The translations under genes were made by a program, and so were the position numbers. Below, one piece after another: positions 46,600 to 59,813 of a stretch of DNA of 64,000 nucleotides. This DNA comes from Muricea muricata. Its lineage: Eukaryota; Cnidaria; Anthozoa; Malacalcyonacea; Plexauridae. The notes under the pieces are model-generated. The model saw nothing but the letters and a program-made list of their open reading frames with translations, was not told the DNA's origin and searched no databases. Where the stretch lies: contig OY979728.1 of the NCBI GenBank assembly GCA_963855995.1, forward strand, positions 2,652,330 through 2,716,329, written 5' to 3'. The first letter of the stretch is position 1. Each line of letters opens with the position of its first letter.

Positions 46600-49500
46600 A
46601 TAAAAACTGAAAAAACCCAACCTTCTTAGAATATTGATACGTCAACAATACATTTGAGTAAGTCCAACTGGGCATGCATCGAGCATACAAAAATGTTCAC
46701 AATTGTCCCAAATATTCCCCATGTACACCTTCATTGGGTACTAAAATACAACCAAATTGTGGTTAGATCTCCCACTCGTTTTTTTTTTTCTTCAATACTT
46801 CGAATCGAAACACAGGAGGCAACAAATCATGCCGGCGTCATTACACTGCTCTGGAGGTGGTACAGGTTTCCGCATCCTAGCTGCAACCAAGCAACGTAAC
46901 GTACACAACCTGTTCTGGAACAACTCAAACAATGTTTTGCTGCCCACATTGTCCAATAGCGGTAAATACCAACCTAAAATCATCAGGCCTTGTGATTGGC
47001 CTTTTGAAACAAAAGTCATCATTGTTTGTGATCAGTGAACTCTATAAATACTGGAACGATAACTCCAGATAAAACCCCTACGTTTGGGTGAAGCCAAGAT
47101 GGCGGCAACAACTACAAATGTCGTAAACAGTCTTAGATGTATTTTTCCGAGGTATTTTTAAAAAAGACTGTATCGCAAACTAGGTTATAAGTTCATAAAT
47201 CATAAAATTAGTACCTCTTAAATCAAAATAAAAGCATCAAATATCGGTACATTCCCAGAAGAATGGTGTCAACCGCGCCGAGAAAACAATAGAAAAGGAC
47301 TGAACTTGATAACCTATTGATAATCAATTTGGCTTCAAAGATGGCGGCCAAGTTATCGTTCCAGTTTAATTTAGAGTTCATTGTTTGTGATTCGTTATTT
47401 AGAAAACCAATTTCTATACTTGTCTTTCATTGTTATAACCAAACACTCGCAAAGCTTGATGGTATAGGTTGGTGGCGACCCGTTCAATGTTGCCAAAATT
47501 GTTGTCAACATTGTTGAGCCTGAATTAGCCTGAATTAGCCTGCAATCAGGTGTACCAATCCACAGCAATATTGTTGACAACCTTGAACAATGTGGGCAGT
47601 AAGACATTGTTCAATGCTGCTTTTATCAGCCCAGAACAGGTTGTTCGTTTTTTTGCTGAGTATATTTTTCTGCTTGCGTGGTCAGTAAAATCTAGACTGG
47701 ATCTGTATAGTACTCGATCAAGCATCCAGAAGCCAACGGAAATGACAAATTTGGAGTACCAAGATGGCGGACAATCAGCATTTTCAACGTGTAAATAAAC
47801 TTCCTTATTTTTAAGGAAATTTACTGAAATTAAAAATTCTGCTTAAAAGTTACTCGCGCACCCGCAAAGAGCACTGGACCTGGAGTACCAAGATGGCGGC
47901 GATGAACTTAATTATGAATGCGTGACCAGTATTATACAGATCAGTGGACTGGATACAAATAACTTGGCCGCCATCTTTAAAACAAAATTGGCGTACATGA
48001 AAAATTTTTTGTTGGTATAGTTGACACCATTTTGCCTCGAGATCTAACATTTAATGTTTTTACTCTGATTTAAAAAGCAATGTTTTTGTTCATCGAATTA
48101 TAATTTTGTTTTCGATACCGTCTTTCGTAATAAAGGGAATAGCTGGAGAAAATAACATTAAAACTATTTACGATGGAGAAGAACAATGGATAAGTCCAAC
48201 CGGTTAACGAAAACATGTTATTTTTATACAAAAACTGTTGTTGTTTATCAGTCAAGGCAAAACTATTTTAGGCATATATTGACAAACGACTGAAAATCAC
48301 GCTGTGCTTATAGTCAAAAATATCCACTGTTCGGTATATTTTTGCTGCTATCAGCACATCTTAACAATGCCCTGTGGAGGGCAAGATAATATGCAAATAT
48401 TAATTGGGCTTTGTAAACTACACAGAACAAGTGAGACCTTTTGGGTGAATTATAGTATCAATATTATTACCCTATACAATTAAAACACAGAATATACGAA
48501 AAAAATTTTGTAAACTGTCAATTTTTATAAGTTTACTTAAGCTCGGATCTTTATATCAGGGCTAATTATTAATTAGCATTATTAGTGCATTAGCTTTTTA
48601 TAATAACGATGCACTTGACCACAGGACCCAAAAGTACCCGCTAGCGTGAGCTGGAGGTATTTCAGAATTTTTTCCAACAATTTTGGTAGACCACCAACGA
48701 TAGTTAATAGAAATTCCAGAGCCTATCAAATCTTACAGAATTTATTTTGTGAGCAATCCATTTTTTTCAGCCAATACTTTGCAACCAACAAGAAGCAGTT
48801 TTAAACAAACTTTCATCTGGCGTGTTATGCACGTTCACATTGAAATTTTCACAATTGTTTTCGCACATTCTAATGTGATTTATTACAGTAGAACAACATA
48901 TATATATAGTGTAGTTAACTACAAATTCTCTTGACGACAGTATTTGTTATGTTCTGCGTGGCATATTATCGTGCATGCCAAACCACCAAGAATATTATTT
49001 ATAATGTCAATTTTGCTTGCTTTAAAGGTTTTCTTGTTTTCACATTTCTTGTTTTTTTACTTACATTACTTACATTATAACTTAATACTGGTTTTTTTTT
49101 CAACAGACAAACTTAACTTGGATTTTGCTTGGTGGCCCAACCAGGCATTCCAAAAAAAATGGTGGCCCATCCAAACAACTGAAATATTTCCATGACCCAT
49201 CCCAAATCACTCCGACCCACCCTAGCAGATAGTTTTTGACCGGTCCTTTTAAGAAATATTCGAGTAGTTTAAAACAATCTTCGTCGATTTCTTTCAAATT
49301 CATCCATGTTGAATTTACCCATGCAACAATTCCTGCTGTTAACTTTGACAGCAGAAACCAACCTTTGAGATGTAAAACGCAAAGCTACGACAGTACTACT
49401 CATTAGAAACAGGCTACAGATGCACCGAAGGAGCATATATAGAATATTAAAAGTACACATCTAATGTGATAGCTTAAAATAACTGATGGCTCAAACTAAT

Positions 49501-50287
49501 ATTGACGTAATGTGCATTAAAATTTCAAAAGTGACATAATTGCCTATTTGGAGGTGATGATCCATGCAAAGCAATGTCACCTAGTGTCTTAGCTGAGACA
49601 ATGAAAACGATATGTGAATGATAAATGACACTCTTGCATCGGAAACATCCTAAACCTTTCTAAGTAGATTGGCCTCCTCAGAGCTGCGAAACCACACAAA
49701 GGTAAAATAATTCAAATAACCACAACACCACATTATAAATCCAACATTTTAATCACATTTCTTTTGACCTCGATCAACTATATTATACTTCATATTCACA
49801 AAACTAGAGAGTTCTTACGAACGATATATTATTATTTTCTAAGACATAACCGGTGAAATATCCAAAGCGAACAAGAGCGCGACACCGCGGCTTGATTACA
49901 AACTCACTTAACGAGGGATAGGCCAGCCCACGCGATATGTATATATGGCAACAATGTTTTACCCAAACGCGTCAAAATTAATATTGACTAAGGACAATGC
50001 TGATCCAACATACTCGCTTTCTCGAAGTGTTTGGTAACAAGTCCTTCCCACAAACTCTCGTTTGTCTCACGAGTCGTCAGCGTTTCAAAACCGACCAATA
50101 CAGGACCCGCCTGACGAGATTGGTCATGATTAAACCTCACTTGTTCTCCTTGATGTTCACGATATGGAAACGGAAATTTATCCTTAAGACATATTTAATT
50201 ACATATTCAGTATCACAGAGACAAAACAACTACAATTTCGACGCATATATAAGTTCTAAGACAGTCACAAGTTGACAACAACAAAAG
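46600..50287. other. Repeat-rich non-coding region
   Basis: Contains dispersed-repeat relics (46905-46965 inverted; 47560-47630), a cluster of AAGATGGCGG motifs (47095-47978), and a GGTGGCCCA repeat pair (49130-49165). None of the short ORFs has a recognisable domain. 50150-50287 may be the 3' UTR of the minus-strand gene that follows. Confidence 0.45.
47095..47978. promoter_or_regulatory. Cluster of YY1-like motifs
   Basis: CAAGATGGCGG at 47095-47105, AAAGATGGCGGCC near 47338, CCAAGATGGCGG at 47759-47770, CCAAGATGGCGGC at 47888-47900, and the inverse GGCCGCCATCTTT at 47966-47978. The metazoan YY1 consensus is AAnATGGCGGC. Two copies share a longer context (GGAGTACCAAGATGGCGG), so part of the cluster arose by local duplication. 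Confidence 0.5.
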
Positions 50288-50527
50288 TTAGTTTCCTGCA
50301 CGATCGAGACCACCAGATCGGCTGTTATTCAGCGAGTCCCCGACAGCCCTGAGAGCCGAGCCGATCTCGCTACATGCTCCTCGTTGCTCGTTTGATACTT
50401 CGTTTTCATTTCCTCGCATATTGGCGGCATTTTGACGAGCTTCTCTGTTTCTTGCTTGTCGCTCCTTGCTCTCGGTGCGACGGAGGCTTCGTCTTCGACT
50501 GTTGCTTCGTTTAAGAGAGATACCCAT
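50288..50527 (-). CDS. Candidate BH3-only protein, 79 aa
   Basis: A single uninterrupted minus-strand ORF: ATG at 50527-50525 in a strong context (TTCACCATGG), TAA at 50290-50288. The N-terminal third is Arg/Ser-rich (KRSNSRRRSLRRTESKE), with possible basophilic-kinase sites. The middle is polar. Residues about 53-68 read SEIGSALRAVGDSLNN, matching the BH3 pattern hydrophobic-x3-L-x2-hydrophobic-G-D-x-hydrophobic exactly. BH3-only proteins bind the groove of Bcl-2 relatives and trigger or sensitise mitochondrial apoptosis (family knowledge). No transmembrane tail and no other BH motif are visible, so it would be a BH3-only type. A splice acceptor-like TATATTACAG about 25 bp upstream suggests a 5' UTR intron. 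The alternative of a bZIP basic region is less likely, as no leucine zipper follows. Confidence 0.6.
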   Translation of the reverse strand: MGISLKRSNSRRRSLRRTESKERQARNREARQNAANMRGNENEVSNEQRGACSEIGSALRAVGDSLNNSRSGGLDRAGN

Positions 50528-51018
50528 GGTGAATTTCGTATGGAATGCTGTAATATAGTAAGGCTAGTGAGCATGGTGAATGCTAAATCGTTCTAAAACG
50601 ATACGATAAATATTATAATGTATTAGCGTATAGAAGCTAGGTTCCCATTTAGCCGTAACTACGGACTTCTGAGAATATAAGATTATAGGCTGTAGGTCAC
50701 CGATGTATTGACAAAATATATAGGTAGATCTCAAAGATTGAACACGGTCTGGTGTTGGAGGACTAAATCCCTCGTCTAAAATGACTTTATAGTCTCTGGT
50801 CGAGAAACTGTATTGTTTCTAATATGTAATAATAAAAAGGGCTTTCTAAGAATAACATTTAATTTGCTATGTTCAAAATATTTAGTCTTTCATCAAGTCT
50901 CCAATCAAAGAACCTCTTGTTGCATTCTTTGTAAAGTGCATATACATACATTATCAAAGATCATAAAGCATCTATTGATCATATATTCAAAATTTTGTAT
51001 GTAATATTATCCACTTGT
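50528..51018. other. 5' flank of BH3-like gene
   Basis: AT-rich; no exon recognised. An overlapping minus-strand ORF (50574-50329) in another frame is a shadow of the BH3-like gene. Confidence 0.4.
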
Positions 51019-51045
51019 CTGAAGATGTCTTAAGTTAAGACGAAA
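51019..51045 (+). other. Hammerhead-core-like motif
   Basis: CTGAAGA (51019-51025), a small hairpin GTCTTAAGTTAAGAC (51027-51041) and GAAAC (51042-51046) follow the conserved order CUGANGA, stem II, GAAA of hammerhead ribozymes, such as those in Penelope-like elements. Stem III and the cleavage-site strand are not evident, and one unpaired base sits at the base of stem II. Confidence 0.3.
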
Positions 51046-54000
51046 CGTCACATAATAAATACTTTCTATTTTAAATCTTATTTTCATGGCTTTACTCAAA
51101 GTATTATGTTGGGCATTGATCTTTATTATAAGAATACGTTTTCCGCCTGGCACGTCTCTGGCTACAGTATCTATTGATCACCGAAACTTTGTTTATACCT
51201 TATATTATTGTCAAAGACAAACGCTAAGCCAAAATACATACGTTTCATTATGTTACTATTTACCCTTATATTTAAACGTTTAATTCTTTACTACAACTGA
51301 ATCCTAGACTTTGTATATGCTTATACACGCATAAAATATCATAATTAGTATATTTTCTTGTCAAACATCAGATCATTTTACTTCAGTGCCAGAGGGAATG
51401 AACGAAAGTGTAAGATCCTTGACAACAGCAAATATTATTCATAAACAATGTGCTTCATCTTCCTAAGTTGGAAATGTCTATAAGTGGTCGTGAAATACTT
51501 AACATCTTAGTGATAAATTTTAATACATGCATCAGTTTGCAATATTTCAAGCTGTTCACAATTAGTTTACACCATATATAGCAAGTATATGCGATCAAAG
51601 TAAGTAAGTGATATATTGTATTGTTGGATAGTTGATACCCGAGCTACCGCGACGGAAATATGATAACGCAACGCCATCTCAATCTCTAACAGGAACTTCG
51701 ACTTTCCTATATATAGCCAAAGAGTTCTCCCAGAAGCTGAAGCTCTTATATGTATCAGACAACAACTTTTTGAAGCTTTGCACTTTGAAGACATTCGTGC
51801 ATTTGCAAAAAGCGTACATTGTCATACAAATTTCAACAATACAAACTTCGATACAAACTGGCATAATGTTACATACATGTTTGAAGTATACTCTGTATTA
51901 ACACGGGCAGAAGGCTAGTCGTGCAATGGGTTTCTCGATATCTCAGTAAAAGGTTAATCTTTATTCGAGCAGCAATGACATAATTTGATCTCTACTTCTA
52001 GCTGACTCTTTTCGCTTCTAAGTCTAAGCATGCTATGGGAAAAGGCGATAAATATGTATACATACACATCATATTCTAGATTGATAGATAACTTTTCAGA
52101 AGTGCCTAGTTCGGCTAGAAAATGATGCAGTAAAGTTCAAATCATTTGCTTGGCTGAACATGTCTGTGTCATCAACGCAACACCAAAATATTTGGCAAAA
52201 ATTTCAAAATAAATTGGCTACAGTACATATAACAATAAGCATAATACTAACCGCTGATACTTTGTAGATCTTGTATATGTTACGATTAAATATCCTTTGC
52301 GGTATAATACGTTTATTTCGCTTTGAGCTTTTGATAATCGATTGTGATTCAATGCTTAAACAGCTCACGGTCATTAAAGCTGTGTCTGTTTTGTCATTTG
52401 GTTGCCGGGTTTATATATGATCTCAAGAAGCTCAAAATAGCTTTAGACGACTGCGCGCATGCGTGCTTCGGAAGTCCAAGGCACAGAGGGGAATTTCTGT
52501 TCGCAAATATGGCACACGGATATCACTAGTTGGGGTCGATTTTGAATCGTGGGGGATAAATTTTGTTGTTGTTCAAACTCAGCATTAAAAATATCAGGCT
52601 TTGTATAGATATGTTCATAGGAAATACATAATATTATGTACTATCTGATAGATTTAATAAAATTTTTTTGAAGGTTTTTTAAAAATGAACGCAACTTTTT
52701 TATCAGCTTACTTTTTTAATAGTTGAATGACAGCCCTTCCTCATTTCAAGTATGATAATATGGGAAACCATCAAACATAAAACATGAGGGTCTATGTAAC
52801 TACAACCTAGGCTAAAATGATTTCCGATACTCCGAGAGTCCTATAGTCAATGGCCAACATTCAAGGACTTGGCAGGTAAAATGTTCCAGTTAGTGAACAT
52901 CATAAAAATCCATGTTTAAATTGAGATAAACTAGCTTATAATAACAAGCTGGCAGTTTTTTCAAACTATGCGACGAAGCATTGGAGACCATTGGAGCATG
53001 ACCAAAGTCATGAGACTATATCTCGCTTACATTACTTCATCAATCGTCATCACTATAGAAATTTAATCGGCTCTCTTCTGCAATTGTAATGCGTGTTTCC
53101 CCATAAGCAATTTATATTTATAGGTATTTATATCATATCGAGTAAAGTGCAAAGCCTTTACTAGCCAGCTTTTTTCACATATATTATTACGTATCTACTA
53201 CCATATATACAGTATTGCGCTATTTTTCTTAATTTGAGGCAAATTGTATAGCGAAAGCAACAATATCTAGATATTCATTTACTCGTACGTAGGCATTTTT
53301 AAGCTGTTCTTAACCAGGCTAGTATAATACACCTAATGAATACTTTTTTGTACATTTTGTTATAGTTTTGTACCTTTCTCCAAGTGTTTTTTGCAAGAAA
53401 TCGTGCGTGACACACTGTTAGCTTAAAGATAACGACAAAGATCTGTCAATAATATTTGCTTAAATTAATAAAACATTTGGGTCTAATCCTTTTTTCGTTC
53501 CGCAGAATGTCTGACCGAAGTGTTTTATTGAGCAAATATTTTGACAACTGTGATATATTTTTTTAATCTTACCCTCAGAGTACTTAAAAATCATAGAAAA
53601 TTCCAATTACTGAAGATGCTGAAAAAATATCTTTATCAGATGACATATTATTGTTTAACAAAACTGAAAATGGCCTAAAATTTGTTGTAAATTTTAATGG
53701 TGGTAAAGCACAGAAAAAGTCTTTCCAATTTCTTTGTTGAAAATTTGATGCTTGATATCTGAATCTACTAAAACAATCAGATTACTCACTCTCAACTCAA
53801 TTTCTATGGGATGATAGTTGATTAGTTGTTTCATCACTGCCCAGAAATGTCGAGCTCGAAATCTAATTTTTACATATAGTGTGTTGTAAGATTGAATATA
53901 TGTGATGTAAAGAATCATGTTGGATATTTTCTGAACCTGAAAAGTTTGAAAACTAATCTTTGCATGAAATCCGTGTGTTGAAAATTTGATTCAATGTTTC

Positions 54001-54484
54001 TAAAGCTTTGTATTTCGGTTTTGTTATCAATAATTAAGCAAACGAAAAAACAGCATAACTTTTTCTTCACAAAGGCGGAAATTTAACCATTAAAAGATCA
54101 TTGGCTACACGGATATATAGGGTATGCCCCACACAGTAATTTCCTACAACATTACAAAAGAGCATTGATAGTGCAACCCACGCGTGTTTAATGTACTGCG
54201 ACAGTCTGTGGTGCAATACTTTTTCGGCACAAGTGAATTATTAACGTGGGATGAAGTCATTTATTTTTTGGTGTAGATTCTGGACACGAACATTCCAATC
54301 CGATGAGTCATGCATTTAACAGCTGTTTGTATATTTATGATAAATATTAAACTCATTAATATATTTAAACAAAATATCTAAAAAATCGTACTTTCAATTT
54401 CAACGCTGGGATAGAAGCTAGCATTAAATACAAAATTTTCTCATGAAATACATCGGATCGTTTTATAAGTATCTTTAAAATTTT
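51046..54484. other. Non-coding, nothing recognised
   Basis: AT-rich DNA with only short ORFs without domains on either strand. No RNA gene or clear mobile element identified. Confidence 0.4.
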
Positions 54485-54516
54485 GTATGTATATATATAT
54501 ATATACACATATATAC
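54485..54516. repeat. AT-rich dinucleotide microsatellite
   Basis: Short (TA)n run with CA interruption. Confidence 0.9.
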
Positions 54517-56111
54517 AGCGCACCCAATAATAATTAAAGTTTTATAAAATATTCAGCCCTAACTGACCACGTATTTTCAACTCATCTCGCGCGGTGCTTT
54601 GAAATCAGATTTCGATAGCTGAAAACATACTTTCATATTTTTACAATGAAATAAACGAATACGATATTTCAAAGTACAAATATATGCACGATGGAAATAA
54701 GTTTATATATACAAACTTTTTTAAACATTGCGTATAGCTTACTCAGCTTTCTAAGTCGCGTTTAATCGCACTTTTAATTATCCTAAATTATCTTGAGTGG
54801 CCTAATGCCTGATCCGGCATGTTCGAATTCTTCAAAGTTTACGAGCCTTAGCAATTCTTTAAAAGTTATCTGTTGAACAAAGGTGTAAAACTCTTGCCAA
54901 AGGTAATGCGCTACAGCGCTTTGAATGCAAAAATACAAAAATAACATATATTTATATAACATGCTGCTAATATCGATGTGAAACGTATTTGAGAATTGAT
55001 AAAAGTCAGCTTGACTTTGAGCCCAACATTCAATACATTAGGTTATTATATACGAGTCAATGAACGAAAAAGCGATAGTCAGCATTCACCGACTGTTACA
55101 TTAATTTGATCCTTTATAATTATAAAACCGACACTGAAGTGGTGAACATTTTAGACAGAGTTCAACGAGCTTTCTAAAACACAAGAACAAAACACCAGAA
55201 TTGTTAAATTTTAGAGTTATACCGACATAGAAACCGAATTTGATTATAAAACAGAACGGTTTGCTTGTAAATAAAAAAAAGAGTGAACTCATAGTCATAG
55301 AGAGCTAACGTTGCGAGAGCATGTGTAAGAAGTGCAGTTAATAATAATAGTACATGAAAATGACATATGCAGTTCTTTTACTACCTGAAGCGATAAAGTG
55401 AACTTACCGATGAAGGAAACATCGATTTTCGCTTTATTTTTTCTGGTAGTGAAAGAGTCTATACGTTTCGTGGGTGTAGTGCAGACTTATATATAGAGCC
55501 AGTTTATATATGATCTCGCTTAACCGGTCGGGCGGAAATAAGAAACGGTCAGGATGATTTTTACATGTAGATCGAGTTACGCTTCATAATTTAGCTAAAC
55601 TGCGTTGTGTTTCAAAGGGTTCATCTCTAGATCTTTTACGTTTTCATCATCATTATTATTATAACTCATCTTTACGCAGGTTAACTTTTTCAGCTATTAC
55701 AGTAAATGCTGTTATCTCACAAGGACCTGTATCTATCTATAACTATTAAAATTGCGGGCTCAGATTGCCAATTTGATATATATATATAGTTTTATACAGT
55801 ACACAATATTATGTCCCATCCGCTTACATAAGGTAACTAATCAATCCATCCACAAGGAGAGAAACTGAGTCAATGAGTAAACGACCAGGAAGGAAGGACA
55901 TCCCTCGTATTTCTACCATCCTACGTTGCGAAATATTCAAGAGCAAGGATCTTAATACATCGATGACTAGACCCTATATCCGAGCAAACTGAGGCGGGAG
56001 TCCTAATGCTTTCAAAAAATGTTTTCTCAACGCTCGCCAATTCATTGCAATATGTTCATTTAGAAATTCACTGAAGAAGGTGATTAGCACATTCAATCGA
56101 TTCATGTAAAT
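54517..56111. other. Non-coding, nothing recognised
   Basis: No exon, RNA gene or repeat that I can support. Confidence 0.4.
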
Positions 56112-56230
56112 GCTCATCGTTTATCGCTCATCGTACTTTATCGTTTATCGCTCATCGTTTGAGGACTTCGCAAGGCGAAGTTTGGAAGAAACTTCGCAAC
56201 AAAGTTTGAAAGAACTTCGCAGCGAAGTTC
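56112..56230. repeat. Two adjacent short repeats, one palindromic
   Basis: 56112-56160 has repeated GCTCATCGTTTATC words. 56164-56230 has three roughly 25-bp units each centred on an ACTTCGC...GCGAAGT palindrome; the second unit is degraded (ACTTCGCAACAAAGT). Confidence 0.8.
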
Positions 56231-59200
56231 AGAATCTTATACAGTGAAAAGCTGGAAAATGACGAAATGAGATTGATGAAATTGAAAGACTGTAAGAATA
56301 TACAGAAACCCAGTGTTTGCATCAAATCACGCCCTTAAATGCTATTAGTCGCGTATCACCATAAACCGCTGTATTGCTGAGTGTTAAGCCAATCACATAA
56401 GCTACATGCATAGACCGCTAATCTCGTACTTTCGTACACTGAACACATCCAAATCTGATAAAACATCGCCTTAACATAGCCATTGTGTTGTGTAATAATA
56501 CTGTGGCACTCCTTAAATTTAATTAATGAAATTAAAAAAATAAATCTATCCATCAAACTAACTGCGGTTAAGTATATAAAATTAAGTCATAAAACCGCAA
56601 CTGATAGAATTGTTTGAAAAACAAAACTGCGGGAAAATAAACGAGTTATACTAATTAAAATCAGATTGAAGTATAGTCTTACATACAATAGTTTTCAAAA
56701 CATTTGAAAGCAAGTATAACAATCATATATGAAAGAGGAAATAATAAAATGATGCATTGAATAAATTCTATAGATTGTGAATTGGGTTTAAACACGACGT
56801 GCAAGCGCGCTGATTACTAAGCATATATTAAGCGCCAAAAAATACACACGGAAAAAGATGATTCTGACAGTAGTATCAATCAAATCAAATAGCCAGTATT
56901 GAATTTTTGATCTTTTCCGGGCTGACGCAAAAGGCACTGAAGCAAAGAAAACGATGATCATCTCACACACTAAATATATATGTAGATAACATATACCTTT
57001 AATACTATTGCGCTATGTAGATTGCCCATAGTATAGTGGTAACTTAACTGTAGTTTGGTACACGCAGTTTGGTAAGTCGACAATCTTTCAATTCAAATTT
57101 GACGTCAATGCAAATTAATTGTAACAAGCTTCTTCAAGCTTATGAATTGTAGTAATTCTTGTGGTAAGTGACATGAAATGTTCTAGATCTACCATACAAC
57201 CACTCGATATAAAGTAAGCTTTAGCAGCTAACACGAATTAACGTCTTACCTGGGCAATTTTAAAGAAAGTCGAACAGAAACTTCACAGCTTTTATCTGAG
57301 ATAAAAATGTCTTGAAATGCTGTAGTAGAGATTGGGGACAGCACGAACGTTCCTTTTGTGACTGAAGTCTTGTTTCCTTCCTCAAGTGTATGCTTGTACT
57401 AATGGCAAGTCTCCAAAAACCTGAGCTAAAATATAATTCTTGGGAGTCATTTGATACAAGGAATGCGCAAATAAATCCCTCCCTAATCGCTTTAAATTGT
57501 CAACCGAGTCAGATGATTGGTCGATCACAAAATAGGATCAGCCCACTTTGACATGAGCTAATCAAGACGGTAAATATCTTGAGGGAGTGTGAGCTCAAAT
57601 ATTTGTCTACACAAAAAAAAACACTTTATTTTTAAAACTTTGATTATGCAAGCAAGCTTGTAACAATTGAAGCTCAGAAACATTGCAAACTATGTGAAAA
57701 TTCAGGCTCAACTGTTGACTTGTTGAGAAGAATTGTTCTCACAGATAATGAAATGATGCAAGAATATTTTGTGCGTATGCAGTACACGGCGTTTCATTTC
57801 AGCACAGATCACGCCTGTTGATTAAACATTCTTTAAAATATGAATAACAAATACACTGCACTTGAAATTCCCAATTAAAATTCAAACGCACAAAGCAAAA
57901 CGTACAGAACAGTTATAGAATGTTCATTTGTTCATTCTACACAAGTAGTGATGACTGACGAATCCTTTCTGGGAGACAGTCCAATACTTTAACAAAGCAA
58001 TAATATTCGAGGTTCTCAACAAATATGGAAGAACAACGTCATAAGTCATGACCGCAGAAATATATTGGGCATGTATAAACAAAAGAAGTACACTTAAATT
58101 TTTTTTCAATTGAAAAGTCAGATACATAAAAAAATCAGAGCGTCGAATATTTCGGCAAAAACAAATCACTCTTGTTTTTTTTTTCTGTTATGCCGTGTTT
58201 TGACAACCGACGTCCGACGTTGCCGGTGGCCGTGGGACAAACTATCTGGAAAGTCTTTGTCCATCTTCGACAATCTAGCAGTCCTTATACAAGGGCAACT
58301 CCGAGACATTCATTTTCAAAGGAAAGTTTCAAGACTTTTTTCCTGTCCTCAAGTAACACTGGCAAGTAACATCACAACTCAGCAACAAGATATTCCACGA
58401 CAAACACAATTTTGGCACAGCCTCAAATTTAAACACTATAACAACTATAGTGTATAACTGTCCAAGCTATATCCACAACTGTAACCAAACTATATCCAAA
58501 GAAAAACATCATAACAAATTTATCAGTGTAAAGAAACGCCTAATCGGAAAACTATCAAAACCTGATGCAAAAGACAATTAACATCGTTACCGATCGAATT
58601 ACTTTGTGTTTTAGTAATGTGTACAACATATTAAAAATAACCTTTACGTATTAAAGGGTACGGCAATTAGGCTTCAGGTAAAACACACGGCTTGCATTTC
58701 TGATATTTCGTAACTTTGTAATTCCATCAAGCGCACCCTAGTTCACCCACGTAAAAAGAAACACATTCCAAGATGCCTCCCAAAAGCTACAGGAGATCAA
58801 TGCCAGCTGTCAACAGAAACTAATTTGACGGAAATACCAATTTTCATCCGGAAAACAATGATGTTCAGAGCTCACTGCAGTTGACTTGCCCGTAGCCAGT
58901 TTGTCCAGACTTTAGGGCTCTCTCAGTCTCGGTATTGTTTTGGTTTCTAAATTGAACATTTTGAATGCAAAGTCTAAATAGTTTTCGTTGAATTAAACCT
59001 AGAGTAGTGAGGCTCAGTATTTAATTCTATGTTTTGAAGAATTCGAAAGAATTAATCGCAGAGGGAACTAAGTCACCAATTCAATTTCTTCGAAATTTCG
59101 TATTGATTCCCACAAATTGATTAGATAAGATTTACCATGCATGGAAAATTTTGATTGTCTGGAATCGATCAGTCCTATACCACTTGTATATTTTAATATT

Positions 59201-59694
59201 TATTACAATACTCTAAAATCGTGGCTTGTTTAAAATATAGAAGTCTGCCAGAGAACTTTGTATATAATATATTGCTTGGCCTTGGCAGCTATCCATCATT
59301 AATGATCATAAATTTAGGCTTTTCGCCATTCCATATACACGGACAGTATGACGCAGCTCAAAGTGTAGAAATTCGTTTAGAAAAATGAACTTTGCATATA
59401 TTGCTGGAAACTGCATGATGACTCGTGAATCAGTAAAGAAATTTGTTACGACAACAAAGACACTTTTGGATACTTTTTTAACTTCGTGCCCTCATTTTAA
59501 GTTCTTCAAAGCTCTTTCAAAATAGTATTATGGGTGCTAAATGAAACAATTGTGAATTGACTGACAGACTATTGCAAAATTTGTACTCCAAGTGTAAATA
59601 TAGGAAGCATATGACAAAGACAGTTAATCACATCAAATTCTCGCAGGAAGTCATGAGGGGGTTTGCATAAGCAAACGCATGCTTTGGTGAGGAC
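56231..59694. other. Non-coding, nothing firmly recognised
   Basis: The longest ORF (58110-58457, plus) has no domain and an overlapping rival frame (58172-58369). No RNA genes seen. Confidence 0.4.
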
Positions 59695-59705
59695 AGCTAT
59701 TTACC

Positions 59706-59813
59706 GAGTTAGGATTCGAGTTGGGATTCGAGTTAGGATTCGAGTTGGGATTCGAGTTAGGATTCGAGTTGGGATTCGAGTTAGGATTCGAGTTAGGATT
59801 CGAGTTGGGATTC
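59706..59813. repeat. 12-bp tandem repeat, nine copies
   Basis: Alternating GAGTTAGGATTC and GAGTTGGGATTC units. Being a multiple of three, it opens an Asn-Pro-Asn-Ser repeat frame on the minus strand. An inverted copy of about 2.5 units is at 60425-60458. Confidence 0.95.
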
